Counted from the first letter of the stretch, positions 38,378-47,644 are shown. The stretch is 64,000 bases of DNA from Pseudomonas quebecensis (GCF_026410085.1 NZ_CP112866.1:5561456-5625455); one strand, 5' to 3'. Made by a program: numbers and translations. The notes: generated by a model not told the origin, from the sequence alone.

Positions 38378-39994
38378 TTGGCCCACCCTGCCCAACGTCG
38401 CTGGTACCTGCCGGTCTTCACCGTTGCCGCCCTGGTGCTGCTGCCGCTGAGCGTGCTGGTGTTGTCCTGGCAAAGTATCGACGCGCAAATCTGGTCCCAT
38501 CTCTGGGACACCCAGATGCCCCGTCTGCTGGGCAATACCCTGACGTTGGTGCTGGGTGTCGGCGTGGGCGTGACGCTGCTGGGCGTCAGCCTGGCCTGGC
38601 TGACCAGCCTCTGTGAGTTCCCTGGCCGGCGCTGGCTCGACTGGGCGTTGATGCTGCCCTTCGCCATCCCGGCGTACGTGCTGGCCTTCGTGTTCGTCGG
38701 CCTTCTGGACTTTTCCGGCCCCGTGCAGACGCTGCTGCGCGAGTGGTTCGGTATGGGGTTGCGCCTGCCACGGGTGCGTTCGACCGGTGGCGTGATTGTC
38801 GTGTTGGTGCTGGTGTTCTATCCCTACGTCTACCTGCTGGCACGTACGGCGTTCCTGGCCCAGGGCAAGGGCTTGATGGAAGCCGCTAGGGTGCTGGGCC
38901 AGTCGCCCTGGCAAGCGTTCTGGCGCGTAGCCCTTCCCATGGCGCGCCCGGCGATCGGTGCAGGTGTGGCCTTGGCATTGATGGAGACCCTGGCGGATTT
39001 CGGTGCTGTCTCGGTGTTCAACTTCGATACTTTCACCACGGCCATCTACAAGACCTGGTACGGCTTTTTCAGCCTGTCCAGCGCAGCCCAGTTGGCGAGC
39101 CTGTTGCTGCTGGTGGTGATGCTGGTGCTTTACGGCGAGCGCCGTGCGCGAGGCGCGAGCCGCCCCGGCAACGAGCGACCGCGAGGTAAGGCGTTGTATC
39201 ACCTGCGTGGGTTCAAGGCGGCGGCCGCGAGCGCGTGGTGCGGCCTGGTGTTCGCCTGCGCCTTTGTGATTCCGGTACTGCAACTGGTGGCCTGGTTCTG
39301 GCAGCGCGGCCGCTTCGACCTCGATGAGCGCTACGCCGGCTTGATCGTTCACACTCTGTATCTCGGCGGTATCGCGGCGTTGATCACCGTAGCCGTGGCA
39401 TTAGTGCTCGCTTTCGCCAACCGCCTGTCGCCGACCCGAGCGATTCGCTCCGGGATCGGCCTGGCCAATGTTGGCTATGCCTTGCCGGGATCGGTGCTGG
39501 CAGTGTCGATCATGTTGGCGTTCAGCTACCTGGACCGCGAATTGGTGGTGCCGCTGTCGGGCTGGCTGGGCGGCGCGGGCAAGCCGCTGCTGCTGGGCAG
39601 CCTGCTGGCGTTGGTGTTGGCGTATCTGGTGCGATTCCTGGCGGTCGCGTATGGGCCGCTGGAAAACAGTCTAGGGCGAATCCGCCCATCTTTGCCGGAG
39701 GCCGCCCGCAGTCTGGGCGTGAGCGGTCCGCGACTGTTTTGCAAAGTGTATCTGCCTCTGTTGCTTCCCGGCGCCTTGAGCGCGGCGCTGCTGGTGTTTG
39801 TCGATGTGCTCAAGGAAATGCCCGCGACCCTGCTGATGCGCCCGTTCGGCTGGGATACGTTGGCGGTGCGGATCTTTGAAATGACCAGCGAAGGGGAGTG
39901 GGCGCGCGCCTCCCTGCCGGCATTGACGCTGGTACTGGTGGGGTTGCTGCCGGTCATCGGGCTGATCCGACGCTCGGCGCGACAAATCGGTTAG
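38378..39994 (+). CDS. fbpB: Ferric-iron ABC transporter permease (fused, FbpB-like)
   Basis: 538 residues with two homologous membrane halves, as in FbpB/AfuB. Each half has its own coupling loop: EAARVLGQSPWQAFWRVALP in the first (about 168-187) and EAARSLGVSGPRLFCKVYLP in the second (about 444-463). I chose a TTG start at 38378 (then AHPAQRRWYLPVF). An ATG at 38333 would reach back into the REPIN and add 15 odd residues. No ATP-binding gene accompanies it, so the ATPase must be elsewhere. Confidence 0.87.
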   Translation: MAHPAQRRWYLPVFTVAALVLLPLSVLVLSWQSIDAQIWSHLWDTQMPRLLGNTLTLVLGVGVGVTLLGVSLAWLTSLCEFPGRRWLDWALMLPFAIPAYVLAFVFVGLLDFSGPVQTLLREWFGMGLRLPRVRSTGGVIVVLVLVFYPYVYLLARTAFLAQGKGLMEAARVLGQSPWQAFWRVALPMARPAIGAGVALALMETLADFGAVSVFNFDTFTTAIYKTWYGFFSLSSAAQLASLLLLVVMLVLYGERRARGASRPGNERPRGKALYHLRGFKAAAASAWCGLVFACAFVIPVLQLVAWFWQRGRFDLDERYAGLIVHTLYLGGIAALITVAVALVLAFANRLSPTRAIRSGIGLANVGYALPGSVLAVSIMLAFSYLDRELVVPLSGWLGGAGKPLLLGSLLALVLAYLVRFLAVAYGPLENSLGRIRPSLPEAARSLGVSGPRLFCKVYLPLLLPGALSAALLVFVDVLKEMPATLLMRPFGWDTLAVRIFEMTSEGEWARASLPALTLVLVGLLPVIGLIRRSARQIG

Positions 39995-40150
39995 GTGCCA
40001 GTCCTACGGCTTGCGGCTACAATGCGCGGCATTCGGTGCGGTCCATCCTTCGGATCGGCGCGCTTAGCGTGACTGCAGTCCTTGTCATTCAAGGCTTCCA
40101 GCGCGTTTGGCAACGCTGCGCACCTTCGCCAAGCCCGGAAGGAGAAACCC

Positions 40151-41233
40151 ATGGGACAGCGTACGCCTCTGTATGACCTGCATCTCGCCCTCGGCGCGAA
40201 AATGGTCGATTTTGGCGGTTGGGATATGCCTTTGCATTACGGCTCGCAAGTTGAAGAACACCATCAGGTGCGACGCGACTGCGGGGTGTTCGATGTATCT
40301 CATATGACCGTGATCGATGTCACAGGCCCCCAGGCCAAGGAATGGCTCCAGCATCTGCTGGCCAATGACGTCGATCGTTTGCATGGCTGCGGCCGTGCGT
40401 TGTACAGCGCCATGCTCAATGAGCAGGGCGGGGTGGTGGACGACATGATCGTCTACCGCACCCAGGCCGGTTACCGGCTGGTGGTCAACGCCGCCACCCG
40501 CGACCAGGACATGGCCTGGATGCAGGCACAACTGGGTAACTATCAGGCGCACCTCAATGAGCGCCCGGAACTGGCGATGTTGGCCATCCAGGGCCCCAAT
40601 GCGCGCCACAAGATTGCAGAGTTGGTAACCCAGTCGCGCGGCACCCTGATCCATCAACTCATGCCTTTTGAAGGCCAGGCCGACGGCGATTGGTTTATCG
40701 CTCGCACTGGGTATACCGGCGAAGACGGCCTGGAAATTGTCCTGCCTGCCGATCAGGCGCCGGGTTTTTTCAACGACCTGGTGGGCGCCGGTATTTCACC
40801 TATCGGTCTGGGCGCTCGGGACACCCTGCGTCTGGAGGCTGGCATGAACCTGTACGGCCAGGATATCCACCAAAATGTTTCGCCCCTGGCGGCCAACATG
40901 GCCTGGAGCATCGCCTGGGAGCCTGCCGAGCGCGATTTCATCGGCCGTACTGCGCTGCAAGCAGAGCTGGCGGCGGGTGTGCAGTCCAAACTGGTGGGGC
41001 TGGTGCTGGAGGAACGTGGGGTTTTACGCGCTCATCAGGTGGTTCGTATCGCCAATGTTGGCGAAGGGGAGATCACCAGTGGTAGTTTCTCTCCTACGCT
41101 GAGCAAATCCATTGCCCTGGCGCGTGTACCGGCGGCGACTGCCGATCGGGCCGAAGTGGAAATCCGCGGCAAGTGGTACCCGGTTCGAGTGGTCAAACCG
41201 ACCTTCGTACGCCATGGCAAGACCTTGATCTAA
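40151..41233 (+). CDS. gcvT: Glycine cleavage system T protein (aminomethyltransferase)
   Basis: Transfers the methylene carbon from lipoyl-bound aminomethyl on GcvH to tetrahydrofolate, releasing ammonia. The 360 residues start MGQRTPLYDLHLALGAKMVD, with FGGWDMPLHYGSQVEEH at the folate site, then VFDVSHMT and the conserved RTGYTGEDGLEI (about 180). GGAG lies 7 bases before the ATG at 40151. gcvH follows after 51 bases. In P. aeruginosa a gcvP gene completes the set at this place; here it does not. Confidence 0.94.
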   Translation: MGQRTPLYDLHLALGAKMVDFGGWDMPLHYGSQVEEHHQVRRDCGVFDVSHMTVIDVTGPQAKEWLQHLLANDVDRLHGCGRALYSAMLNEQGGVVDDMIVYRTQAGYRLVVNAATRDQDMAWMQAQLGNYQAHLNERPELAMLAIQGPNARHKIAELVTQSRGTLIHQLMPFEGQADGDWFIARTGYTGEDGLEIVLPADQAPGFFNDLVGAGISPIGLGARDTLRLEAGMNLYGQDIHQNVSPLAANMAWSIAWEPAERDFIGRTALQAELAAGVQSKLVGLVLEERGVLRAHQVVRIANVGEGEITSGSFSPTLSKSIALARVPAATADRAEVEIRGKWYPVRVVKPTFVRHGKTLI

Positions 41234-41284
41234 CTATTCCGGCGGGCAAATGGCCGCTGACATTTCTTCTTGAGGACACAGACA

Positions 41285-41668
41285 ATGAGCAATATCCCAG
41301 CCGACCTGCGTTTTGCCGAGAGTCATGAATGGGCCCGTCTGGAAGCTGACGGTACTGTTACCGTCGGGATTTCCGATCATGCCCAGGAAGCGTTGGGAGA
41401 TGTGGTGTTTGTTGAGTTGGCTGAGGTCGGCGCCACGTTCGGGGCGGGAGACCAGGCTGGGGTGGTTGAGTCTGTGAAAGCGGCTTCGGATATCTACGCC
41501 CCGATTGCAGGTGAAGTAATCGCCGTCAATGAGGAATTGAGCGGTAGCCCTGAACTGCTGAACTCTGACCCATACGGTGCCTGGATCTTCAAGCTCAAGC
41601 CAAGCAGCGCGGCTGAGTTGGACAAGCTGCTGGATGCTGCCGGCTACAAAGCCGCCATCGGCGAATAA
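41285..41668 (+). CDS. gcvH: Glycine cleavage system H protein
   Basis: Lipoylated carrier shuttling the aminomethyl group between GcvP, GcvT and the L protein. 127 residues with the lipoyl-lysine K65 in [10 protein letters not shown]. The family N-terminus is [23 protein letters not shown] at 41285 is preceded by 'gaggac'. It ends the operon; a REP palindrome and a convergent aminotransferase gene follow. Confidence 0.95.
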   Translation: MSNIPADLRFAESHEWARLEADGTVTVGISDHAQEALGDVVFVELAEVGATFGAGDQAGVVESVKAASDIYAPIAGEVIAVNEELSGSPELLNSDPYGAWIFKLKPSSAAELDKLLDAAGYKAAIGE

Positions 41669-41681
41669 ACGCGAGGCCCAT

Positions 41682-41707
41682 GTGGGAGCGGGCTTGCTCC
41701 CTCCCAC
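41682..41707. repeat. Single REP-like palindrome after gcvH
   Basis: GTGGGAGCGGGCTTGCTCCC followed by TCCCAC: a variant unit of the REP family in the 55-base gap between convergent gcvH and the aminotransferase gene. It may serve as terminator for both. Confidence 0.75.
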
Positions 41708-41723
41708 ATTGAACCGCAAGTGT

Positions 41724-42866
41724 TCAGCTCGCCGTCAACACTGCTTTTACCGCCGCCACCGACCGCTCCACATCCGCCTCCGTCATCGCCGTGAACATCG
41801 GCAGCGACACGATCAAGCGCCCGACCTTTTCCGCCACCGGGAACATGCCTTCCTTGAATCCCTGCGCCCGATACAGGCTCAGCAGGTGGATCGGCGGGTA
41901 GTGGTAGCCAATGCCGACGCCCAGAGCCTGCATTTTTTCCATGAACGTGGCGCGGGCGGGCAAACCGTCCTGGCGTTCCGGCAGTACGAGTTGGAACAGG
42001 TGCCAGTTGCTGTTTTCGAAGTCGGCCGGCGGCAGTTGAGCGCCGTACTTTTCTTCGAAGTCACTGCCAAAACAGTTGAAGTAGTGACGCGCAAGATTCT
42101 GGCGATGGGCAGTGATCTGCTCGATATGAGCGAATTGTCCCAGCCCAATGGCGGCGGCAATGTCAGTCATATTGAATTTACCGCCCAGTACGTCCACGTC
42201 CAGGCCGTCGAAGCCAGTACGCGTAACGCCTTGCAGGCGGTATTTTTCGGCCAGACGCGCCTCTTCGGCATTGTTCAACACCAGGCAACCGCCCTCGGAA
42301 GAGGTGATGTTCTTGTTTGCCTGGAAACTGAACGACACGAAATCCCCGGTGGCGCCAATGCGCTCGCCGTCCCAGCTGGAACCCAACGCCTGGGCGGCGT
42401 CTTCGACGATGCGCAGGTTGTACTTGTTGGCCAGTGCGTAAAGCATCGGCATGTCCAGCGGCAGGCCGGCCAGGTAGACAGGAATGATCGCCTTGGTGCG
42501 TGGGGTGATGGCGGCTTCCACTTGGGCCAGGTCGATATTACGGGTGACAGGGTCTATATCGGCAAACACCGGTGTGGCGCCGACTTCCAGAATAACGTTG
42601 GCCGTGGCGACCCAGGAGATCGGCGTGGTGATAACTTCATCGCCCGGCCCGATGCCGGCGATGCGCAAGGCAATCTCCATGGTGCAGGTGCCGGAGTTGA
42701 ACGTGCGCACCGGTCGGCCGCCAAAGTATTCCGACAGCTGCGCCTCGAACGCCTGCACCTTCGGCCCGCTGGTGATCCAGCCCGAGCGCAGGACGTCGCC
42801 TACCGCCGAGATGGTGGCCTCATCGATGGTGGGCTTGGAAAACGGCAGGAAAGGCTGTTGGCTCAT
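41724..42866 (-). CDS. DegT/DnrJ/EryC1/StrS (ArnB-like) PLP aminotransferase
   Basis: 380 residues. The N-terminus FLPFSKPTIDEATISAVGDV then LRSGWITSGPKVQAFE resembles ArnB, the UDP-4-keto-pentose aminotransferase of lipid A modification. The PLP lysine is in SFSFQANKNITSSEGG, where Gln takes the place of the usual His three residues before the lysine. EDAAQALG holds the pyridine-binding Asp. It transfers an amino group to a nucleotide-linked keto sugar. It stands alone here, without sugar nucleotide or arn genes, so the substrate is unclear. Confidence 0.86.
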   Translation of the reverse strand: MSQQPFLPFSKPTIDEATISAVGDVLRSGWITSGPKVQAFEAQLSEYFGGRPVRTFNSGTCTMEIALRIAGIGPGDEVITTPISWVATANVILEVGATPVFADIDPVTRNIDLAQVEAAITPRTKAIIPVYLAGLPLDMPMLYALANKYNLRIVEDAAQALGSSWDGERIGATGDFVSFSFQANKNITSSEGGCLVLNNAEEARLAEKYRLQGVTRTGFDGLDVDVLGGKFNMTDIAAAIGLGQFAHIEQITAHRQNLARHYFNCFGSDFEEKYGAQLPPADFENSNWHLFQLVLPERQDGLPARATFMEKMQALGVGIGYHYPPIHLLSLYRAQGFKEGMFPVAEKVGRLIVSLPMFTAMTEADVERSVAAVKAVLTAS

Positions 42867-42984
42867 GACGATGACGGCATCCGTTCAAATTGGCGATGGT
42901 GGTGAGGCTTGTCAGCACGGGCATGGTGGCACGGCTCGACTGAATATAGCCTGTCGCCTGTGAATGAATCGTCACCGTGCGGGC

Positions 42985-43015
42985 AAAAAAATGCCGCTTC
43001 AAAAGCGGCATTTTT
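42985..43015 (-). terminator. Rho-independent terminator after the DUF2388 gene
   Basis: ATGCCGCTT (42991-42999) pairs with AAGCGGCAT (43003-43011), with A- and T-runs on each side. It lies 14 bases after the DUF2388 stop on the minus strand and insulates the aminotransferase downstream. Confidence 0.88.
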
Positions 43016-43028
43016 CAGCGAGAGGCTA

Positions 43029-43343
43029 TTACTCGGTGACGGCATTCTTCGCGAGGATGGCGTTGGCCAGTTCCATATCCGTGGCTTGCAGGCCTGGGTT
43101 GTCGGCGCGGACTTTCTGCATTGCGGCTTCCAGATACGGGCCACGGATACCGCCGTCGCTCGCAACAAAGCTACCAGCATCGTCTTGCGCGGCGACCACC
43201 AGCTTGTGATCCTTGAAGGTCAGGTACGTCGAGCCGGTGGTAGCACCTGAGGAGATGACGTTGCGCCAGAAACTGTCGGCCATGGCTGAACCGACAGGGA
43301 GGGAAAGCACAGCGAGGGTTGCGACAGCATATTTGAGACGCAT
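43029..43343 (-). CDS. DUF2388 small periplasmic protein
   Basis: 104 residues with signal peptide MRLKYAVATLAVLSLPVGSA then MA|DSFWRN. The mature part contains the family pattern SGATTGSTYLTFKDHKLVVA then AQDDAGSFVASDGGIRGPYL. DUF2388 is a Pseudomonas-enriched family of small exported proteins of unknown function. The ATG at 43343 was chosen because it opens the signal peptide. No operon partner. Confidence 0.85.
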   Translation of the reverse strand: MRLKYAVATLAVLSLPVGSAMADSFWRNVISSGATTGSTYLTFKDHKLVVAAQDDAGSFVASDGGIRGPYLEAAMQKVRADNPGLQATDMELANAILAKNAVTE

Positions 43344-43412
43344 GATGGGTGACTCCGGGTGGGTGATCTGTACGTTTGGATCGTAATTTATCCAAACGAG
43401 TTCCGTCACTGA

Positions 43413-43859
43413 CTAAACAGTTTCAACCTTCAACACCACGCCTTCCTGGGCAATCACGCGCACTTGAGTGCCTACAGGGCAATCGGGGCCGCTCACCATC
43501 CACACGCCATCCCCGACTTTCACCTTGCCTCGTCCATCCACAATCGCCTGGTGTACCACGAACGTGCGACCGACCAGTTCTGAGCCGCGCTCATTCAATC
43601 CCGGTTGGTCGCTGGCCTTGGCGCTGCTGCGTTGGCGTTTCCACCAGTAAACAGCGGTCAATATCGACAACACGGCAAACAGCAGCAATTGCCATTCCAG
43701 GCCCAGCGGCGGAACCAAAAACTTGATTACGCCCACGGCAGCCGCTGCGATGCCCATCCACAACAGGTACCCGCCGGCGCCGAAAACTTCAAGAATCAAC
43801 AGCACTGTGCCCAAAGCCAGCCAATCCCAAAACGACAGGTGCAGCAGGAAATCCCACAT
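43413..43859 (-). CDS. NfeD-like membrane protein
   Basis: 148 residues. Two or three membrane helices (LALGTVLLILEVFGAGGYLL and following, to about residue 73) precede a soluble OB-fold NfeD domain (ELVGRTFVVHQAIVDGRGKV). NfeD proteins pair with stomatin/prohibitin partners in membrane microdomains. The SPFH gene lies just upstream (11-base gap) on the same strand, so the two form the usual pair. This is the short NfeD form, without a protease domain. Confidence 0.9.
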   Translation of the reverse strand: MWDFLLHLSFWDWLALGTVLLILEVFGAGGYLLWMGIAAAAVGVIKFLVPPLGLEWQLLLFAVLSILTAVYWWKRQRSSAKASDQPGLNERGSELVGRTFVVHQAIVDGRGKVKVGDGVWMVSGPDCPVGTQVRVIAQEGVVLKVETV

Positions 43860-43869
43860 GGCGATGGCC

Positions 43870-44790
43870 TCAGCCCTTTTTGTTATCGAACGTTGCTTTG
43901 ACGATCTCGCCGATGCCGCCGACCGCACCGATCACCTGGCTGGCTTCAAGTGGCATCAGGATGACTTTGCTGTTGTTGGCCGAGGCCAGTTTGCCCAGGG
44001 CGTCGATGTACTTTTGCGCGACGAAGTAGTTGACCGCCTGCACGTTGCCCGAGGCGATGGCCTCCGACACCACTTGGGTTGCCCGTGCTTCCGCTTCGGC
44101 CTGACGTTCGCGGGCTTCGGATTCAAGGAATGCCGCTTGCCGGCTACCTTCGGCTTCCAGGATCTGGGCCTGCTTTTTACCTTCTGCGGTGAGGATCGCC
44201 GATGCTCGCAACCCTTCGGCCTCAAGAATTTGCGCGCGCTTGATCCGCTCGGCTTTCATCTGGCCGGACATCGCGGCCATCAGGTCGGCAGGCGGGCTGA
44301 TGTCTTTGATTTCGATGCGGGTGATCTTGATGCCCCAGGGCGCGGTGGCTTCGTCCACGGTCTTCAGCAGTTTTTCATTGATGCCGTCGCGTTGGCTGAG
44401 CATGGCGTCGAGTTCCATCGAGCCGAGTACGGTACGGATATTGGTTTGCAGCAGGTTACGAATGGCATGTTCGAGGTTGTTGACCTCGTAAGCCGCCTGG
44501 GCCGTATTGACCACCTGGAAAAAGCACACGGCATCGATCTGCACGGTGGCGTTGTCGGCGGTGATGACTTCCTGCGGCGGGATATCCAGCACGCTCTCCA
44601 TCACGTTGATCTTGCGGCCGATGCGATCCATGACCGGAATGATGATATTCAGGCCGGGCTTGAGAGTATTGGTATAGCGACCGAAACGCTCGACTGTCCA
44701 TTGATAGCCCTGGGGCACGACCTTGAAGCCCATGAACAGAATGGCGATGGCCAATCCTACAAAAAGCAGCAGTACGGTTCCGATTTGCAT
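43870..44790 (-). CDS. SPFH/stomatin family membrane protein (QmcA-like)
   Basis: 306 residues. An N-terminal membrane anchor ([20 protein letters not shown]) precedes the SPFH/band 7 domain ([20 protein letters not shown], then [15 protein letters not shown]). A long Ala/Glu-rich helical region follows (about 200-260) that drives oligomerisation. Such proteins organise membrane microdomains and modulate FtsH-type proteolysis. Paired with the NfeD gene directly downstream. Confidence 0.92.
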   Translation of the reverse strand: MQIGTVLLLFVGLAIAILFMGFKVVPQGYQWTVERFGRYTNTLKPGLNIIIPVMDRIGRKINVMESVLDIPPQEVITADNATVQIDAVCFFQVVNTAQAAYEVNNLEHAIRNLLQTNIRTVLGSMELDAMLSQRDGINEKLLKTVDEATAPWGIKITRIEIKDISPPADLMAAMSGQMKAERIKRAQILEAEGLRASAILTAEGKKQAQILEAEGSRQAAFLESEARERQAEAEARATQVVSEAIASGNVQAVNYFVAQKYIDALGKLASANNSKVILMPLEASQVIGAVGGIGEIVKATFDNKKG

Positions 44791-44882
44791 GGCGATTCCC
44801 TATCTGATGATGTCAGTGGCGCGACGTACGGCCGATTGTAACGGGGTTGTCACCGATAAGAACGGTTTCCCGGGGTTACCCA

Positions 44883-46547
44883 TTAGGGATTTGTTACTGA
44901 ATCTGCTGGCGTCACCCGCAGCACCTCAGCCAGCGTTGTGTGGCCGCTCATGACCTTCTGCATGCCAGCCATGCGCAAGCTGCACATTCCTTGCCCTATC
45001 GCTGCACGGCGCAGCGCCAGCACGTCGGCTTCGGGGGTAATAAGCGTTTTGAGCGATTCATCCAGCACCATGATCTCGTAGATCCCGGCGCGCCCGTGGT
45101 AGCCGCTGTGGCGGCAGTCCGCACACCCCACGGCTTCATGGCGGTCATGTTCCACGCGCTTGCACTGGGGGCATAACACCCGTACCAGGCGCTGCGCCAT
45201 CACCCCAAGCAAGGTGGCCTTGATCAAATAGTGTGCAACGCCCAACTCCTGCAGCCGGCTGATGGCGCTGGGCGCGTCGTTGGTGTGCAGGGTGGACAGC
45301 ACAAGATGCCCGGTCAACGCGGCCTGGATGGCCATTTCCGCGGTTTCGTGGTCGCGGATCTCACCGATCATGATGATGTCCGGGTCCTGACGCAGCAAGG
45401 CGCGAATACCGCTGGCAAAGGTCAGGTCGATATTGTGCCGGACCTGCATCTGGTTGAACGCCGGCTCCACCATCTCGATCGGGTCTTCAACCGTGCACAG
45501 GTTGATTTCTCGGGTCGCCAGTTGTTTGAGCGTGGTGTAGAGGGTGCTGGTCTTGCCCGAGCCCGTAGGGCCCGTGACCAGGATGATCCCGCTGGTCTGG
45601 CGTGTCATGGCGTGCCAGCGCCGCTGGTCTTCATCCGATAGGCCCAACTGGTCAAAATCCTTGAGCAGCACCTGGGGATCGAAAATCCGCATCACCAGTT
45701 TTTCGCCGAAGGCCGTGGGCAAGGTCGACAGGCGCAGCTCGATTTCGGTACCCGCCGGGCTTTTGGTTTTTACCCGACCATCCTGGGGTTTACGTTTTTC
45801 CGCCACATTCATGCGGCCCAGGCTCTTGAGGCGGCTGACCACGGCCACCGCGACCTGGGGCGGGAATTGATAGACATCATGCAGCAGCCCGTCAATGCGA
45901 AAGCGTACCCGGCCCTGATCCCGACACGGCTCTATATGGATATCGCTGGCCCGCTGGGCAAAGGCGTACTGCAAAAGCCAATCGACGATCGTGACGATGT
46001 GCGCATCGTTGGCGTCCGGCTCCTGATCGCTGGCGCCGAGGTTGAGCAGATCGAAAGGGGCAGGCCCGATGACGTTTTGATCAGCCCTGCTCACCGACTT
46101 CGTCAGTCGATAGAACTCGCCTATATACCGTTGAATTGCCTGAGGGTTGGCGACAACGCGGGTAATCGAACGCTTGAGCACCTGTGCCAGCCCCGCCTCC
46201 CAACAAGTCACGTAGGGCTGCGCGCTGGCGACGGTGACCGTCAGCCCATCCATGGCCACGGCCAGGATGCCGTGGCGCTGGGCAAACGTATGGGACATCA
46301 GCGGCACGACTGTCGCGACATCGATCTTCAGTGGGTCGATGCGCAGATAGGCTTGCCCGGCCTGCTCGGCCAGCCACTGGGTCAAAAGCTCCAGGCCCGG
46401 GCCATGTTCCGCGATGCGTTCCAAGGGATGCTGGGCATTATCGTCTGGCAGCGCCGACAAGCGACGCGCGATATCGGGCGAGATCAGCCCTCGTTCGAGC
46501 AAGGCCGGCAGCAACGAATGCAGCTTCAATCGGTGATCAATAGCCAT
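44883..46547 (-). CDS. GspE/PilB-type secretion ATPase, orphan
   Basis: 554 residues. An N-terminal GspE-N domain (about 10-150) precedes the ATPase core. The core shows Walker A GPTGSGKTSTLY (about 327-338), the Asp and His boxes, Walker B region RQDPDIIMIGEIRDHETAEM, and a zinc motif of two CxxC pairs (CPQCKR and CADCRH). Such ATPases power type II secretion or type IV pilus assembly. No secretin, pseudopilin or inner-membrane platform gene is near, so its partner machine, if any, is elsewhere. Confidence 0.9.
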   Translation of the reverse strand: MAIDHRLKLHSLLPALLERGLISPDIARRLSALPDDNAQHPLERIAEHGPGLELLTQWLAEQAGQAYLRIDPLKIDVATVVPLMSHTFAQRHGILAVAMDGLTVTVASAQPYVTCWEAGLAQVLKRSITRVVANPQAIQRYIGEFYRLTKSVSRADQNVIGPAPFDLLNLGASDQEPDANDAHIVTIVDWLLQYAFAQRASDIHIEPCRDQGRVRFRIDGLLHDVYQFPPQVAVAVVSRLKSLGRMNVAEKRKPQDGRVKTKSPAGTEIELRLSTLPTAFGEKLVMRIFDPQVLLKDFDQLGLSDEDQRRWHAMTRQTSGIILVTGPTGSGKTSTLYTTLKQLATREINLCTVEDPIEMVEPAFNQMQVRHNIDLTFASGIRALLRQDPDIIMIGEIRDHETAEMAIQAALTGHLVLSTLHTNDAPSAISRLQELGVAHYLIKATLLGVMAQRLVRVLCPQCKRVEHDRHEAVGCADCRHSGYHGRAGIYEIMVLDESLKTLITPEADVLALRRAAIGQGMCSLRMAGMQKVMSGHTTLAEVLRVTPADSVTNP

Positions 46548-46629
46548 GAGGGGTTCCTGGGCAACCTTGGATGTTCTCCCAGGCTAGTCAGCCCCTGACT
46601 TTCTTCCCGCCCGCCTGTGTTGCAGGTTT

Positions 46630-46968
46630 TTACCCGGCAACCGCCACCTGTACGCCGGGGCCCGTGGCATCAATGGCCCATACATCCAGCGAACAGACGC
46701 TGATCAGGTTTCGAATCTTTTCACCGATCACCTGGGCCCGATGCCAGCTCAGGCCATCCAGCACGATCTCGATATTCAGCAGCTCTTTTTCTCGACTCAC
46801 CGTGACCTGCGCCGGCGTCAGAAACTGCAGGGCATAGTAGTTGAGCACCCGGCACAACACATCGGGTTCAGCCTCGGCAACGATCTGGTAATGGGCGCGG
46901 CAGTGGGGGCTGTTGGCGGCCCATGCATCGACGCGGGTAAGCGAGGGGGTGGCTTCGATGGTGTGCAT
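46630..46968 (-). CDS. Small protein resembling an ACT domain
   Basis: 112 residues, no signal peptide. The central part (CRVLNYYALQFLTPAQVTVS, then LLNIEIVLDGLSWHRAQVIG and EKIRNLISV) follows the beta-alpha-beta-beta-alpha-beta layout of small ACT subunits such as IlvM/IlvN. It has an Arg-Val-Leu start, an N-I-E-I strand and an ending KLxxLIxV-type helix-strand. No catalytic subunit is adjacent. It is divergent from an Lrp regulator across 126 bases and may be its target. The fold assignment is my reading by eye and the function is unknown. Confidence 0.55.
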   Translation of the reverse strand: MHTIEATPSLTRVDAWAANSPHCRAHYQIVAEAEPDVLCRVLNYYALQFLTPAQVTVSREKELLNIEIVLDGLSWHRAQVIGEKIRNLISVCSLDVWAIDATGPGVQVAVAG

Positions 46969-47094
46969 GCTCTTGCTCCAGATTCGACGCAGAAATTTTT
47001 ACATGCGTTAACGGAGATTTCTTATCTAAGATACGGGTTACTGCCGACTATTAAGCGAGATCAATTCAAGAATGGCGGTGAATCAGGTATTTCT

Positions 47095-47565
47095 ATGCAA
47101 AATGAACTGGATGTCTACGACCGACGCATTCTAGCGTTGCTGCAAGAGGACGCTTCGCTCTCCAGCGCGCAGATTGCCGAACAGGTGGGCTTGTCCCAGT
47201 CGCCGTGCTGGCGGCGCATTCAACGGCTTAAGGAGGAAGGAGTAATCCGCAGCCAGGTGACGTTGCTGGACCGCAAGAAAATCGGCCTTAACACGCAGAT
47301 ATTCGCCGAGGTCAAACTCAACGCCCACGGCCGCTCCAACTTCACTGAATTCACCGAGTCGATTCGCGGCTTTCCCGAAGTGCTGGAGTGTTACGTGCTG
47401 ATGGGGGCGGTGGATTTCCTGCTGCGCATCGTGACGTCGGATATCGAGGCGTACGAGCGGTTTTTCTTCGAGAAGCTGTCGATGGTACCGGGGATCCAGG
47501 AGGTCAATTCGATTGTGGCGCTGTCTGAAATCAAATCGACCACCAGCCTGCCAGTATTGCGCTGA
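47095..47565 (+). CDS. Lrp/AsnC family transcriptional regulator
   Basis: 156 residues: N-terminal helix-turn-helix (DVYDRRILALLQEDASLSSA, then IAEQVGLSQSPCWRRIQRLK) and a C-terminal RAM ligand-binding domain (AEVKLNAHGRSNFTEFTESI, YVLMGAVDFLLRIVTSDIEA). It senses an amino acid and often controls a neighbouring gene. The divergent ACT-like gene is the natural candidate. I chose the ATG at 47095 because MQNELDVYDRRILALL is the family start. Confidence 0.93.
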   Translation: MQNELDVYDRRILALLQEDASLSSAQIAEQVGLSQSPCWRRIQRLKEEGVIRSQVTLLDRKKIGLNTQIFAEVKLNAHGRSNFTEFTESIRGFPEVLECYVLMGAVDFLLRIVTSDIEAYERFFFEKLSMVPGIQEVNSIVALSEIKSTTSLPVLR

Positions 47566-47644
47566 CCGGCCTCGCCTTATCGAGGCAGAGGTATCCAGCG
47601 TTACACCAGCACGATCAAGAGCGGCTCGTTTTGCGTACTTGTGA

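Noticed and set aside
39995..40150. Glycine riboswitch upstream of gcvT
   Set aside because: The leader lacks the conserved aptamer blocks of glycine riboswitches; only a weak TACAAT box and a normal ribosome site are seen.
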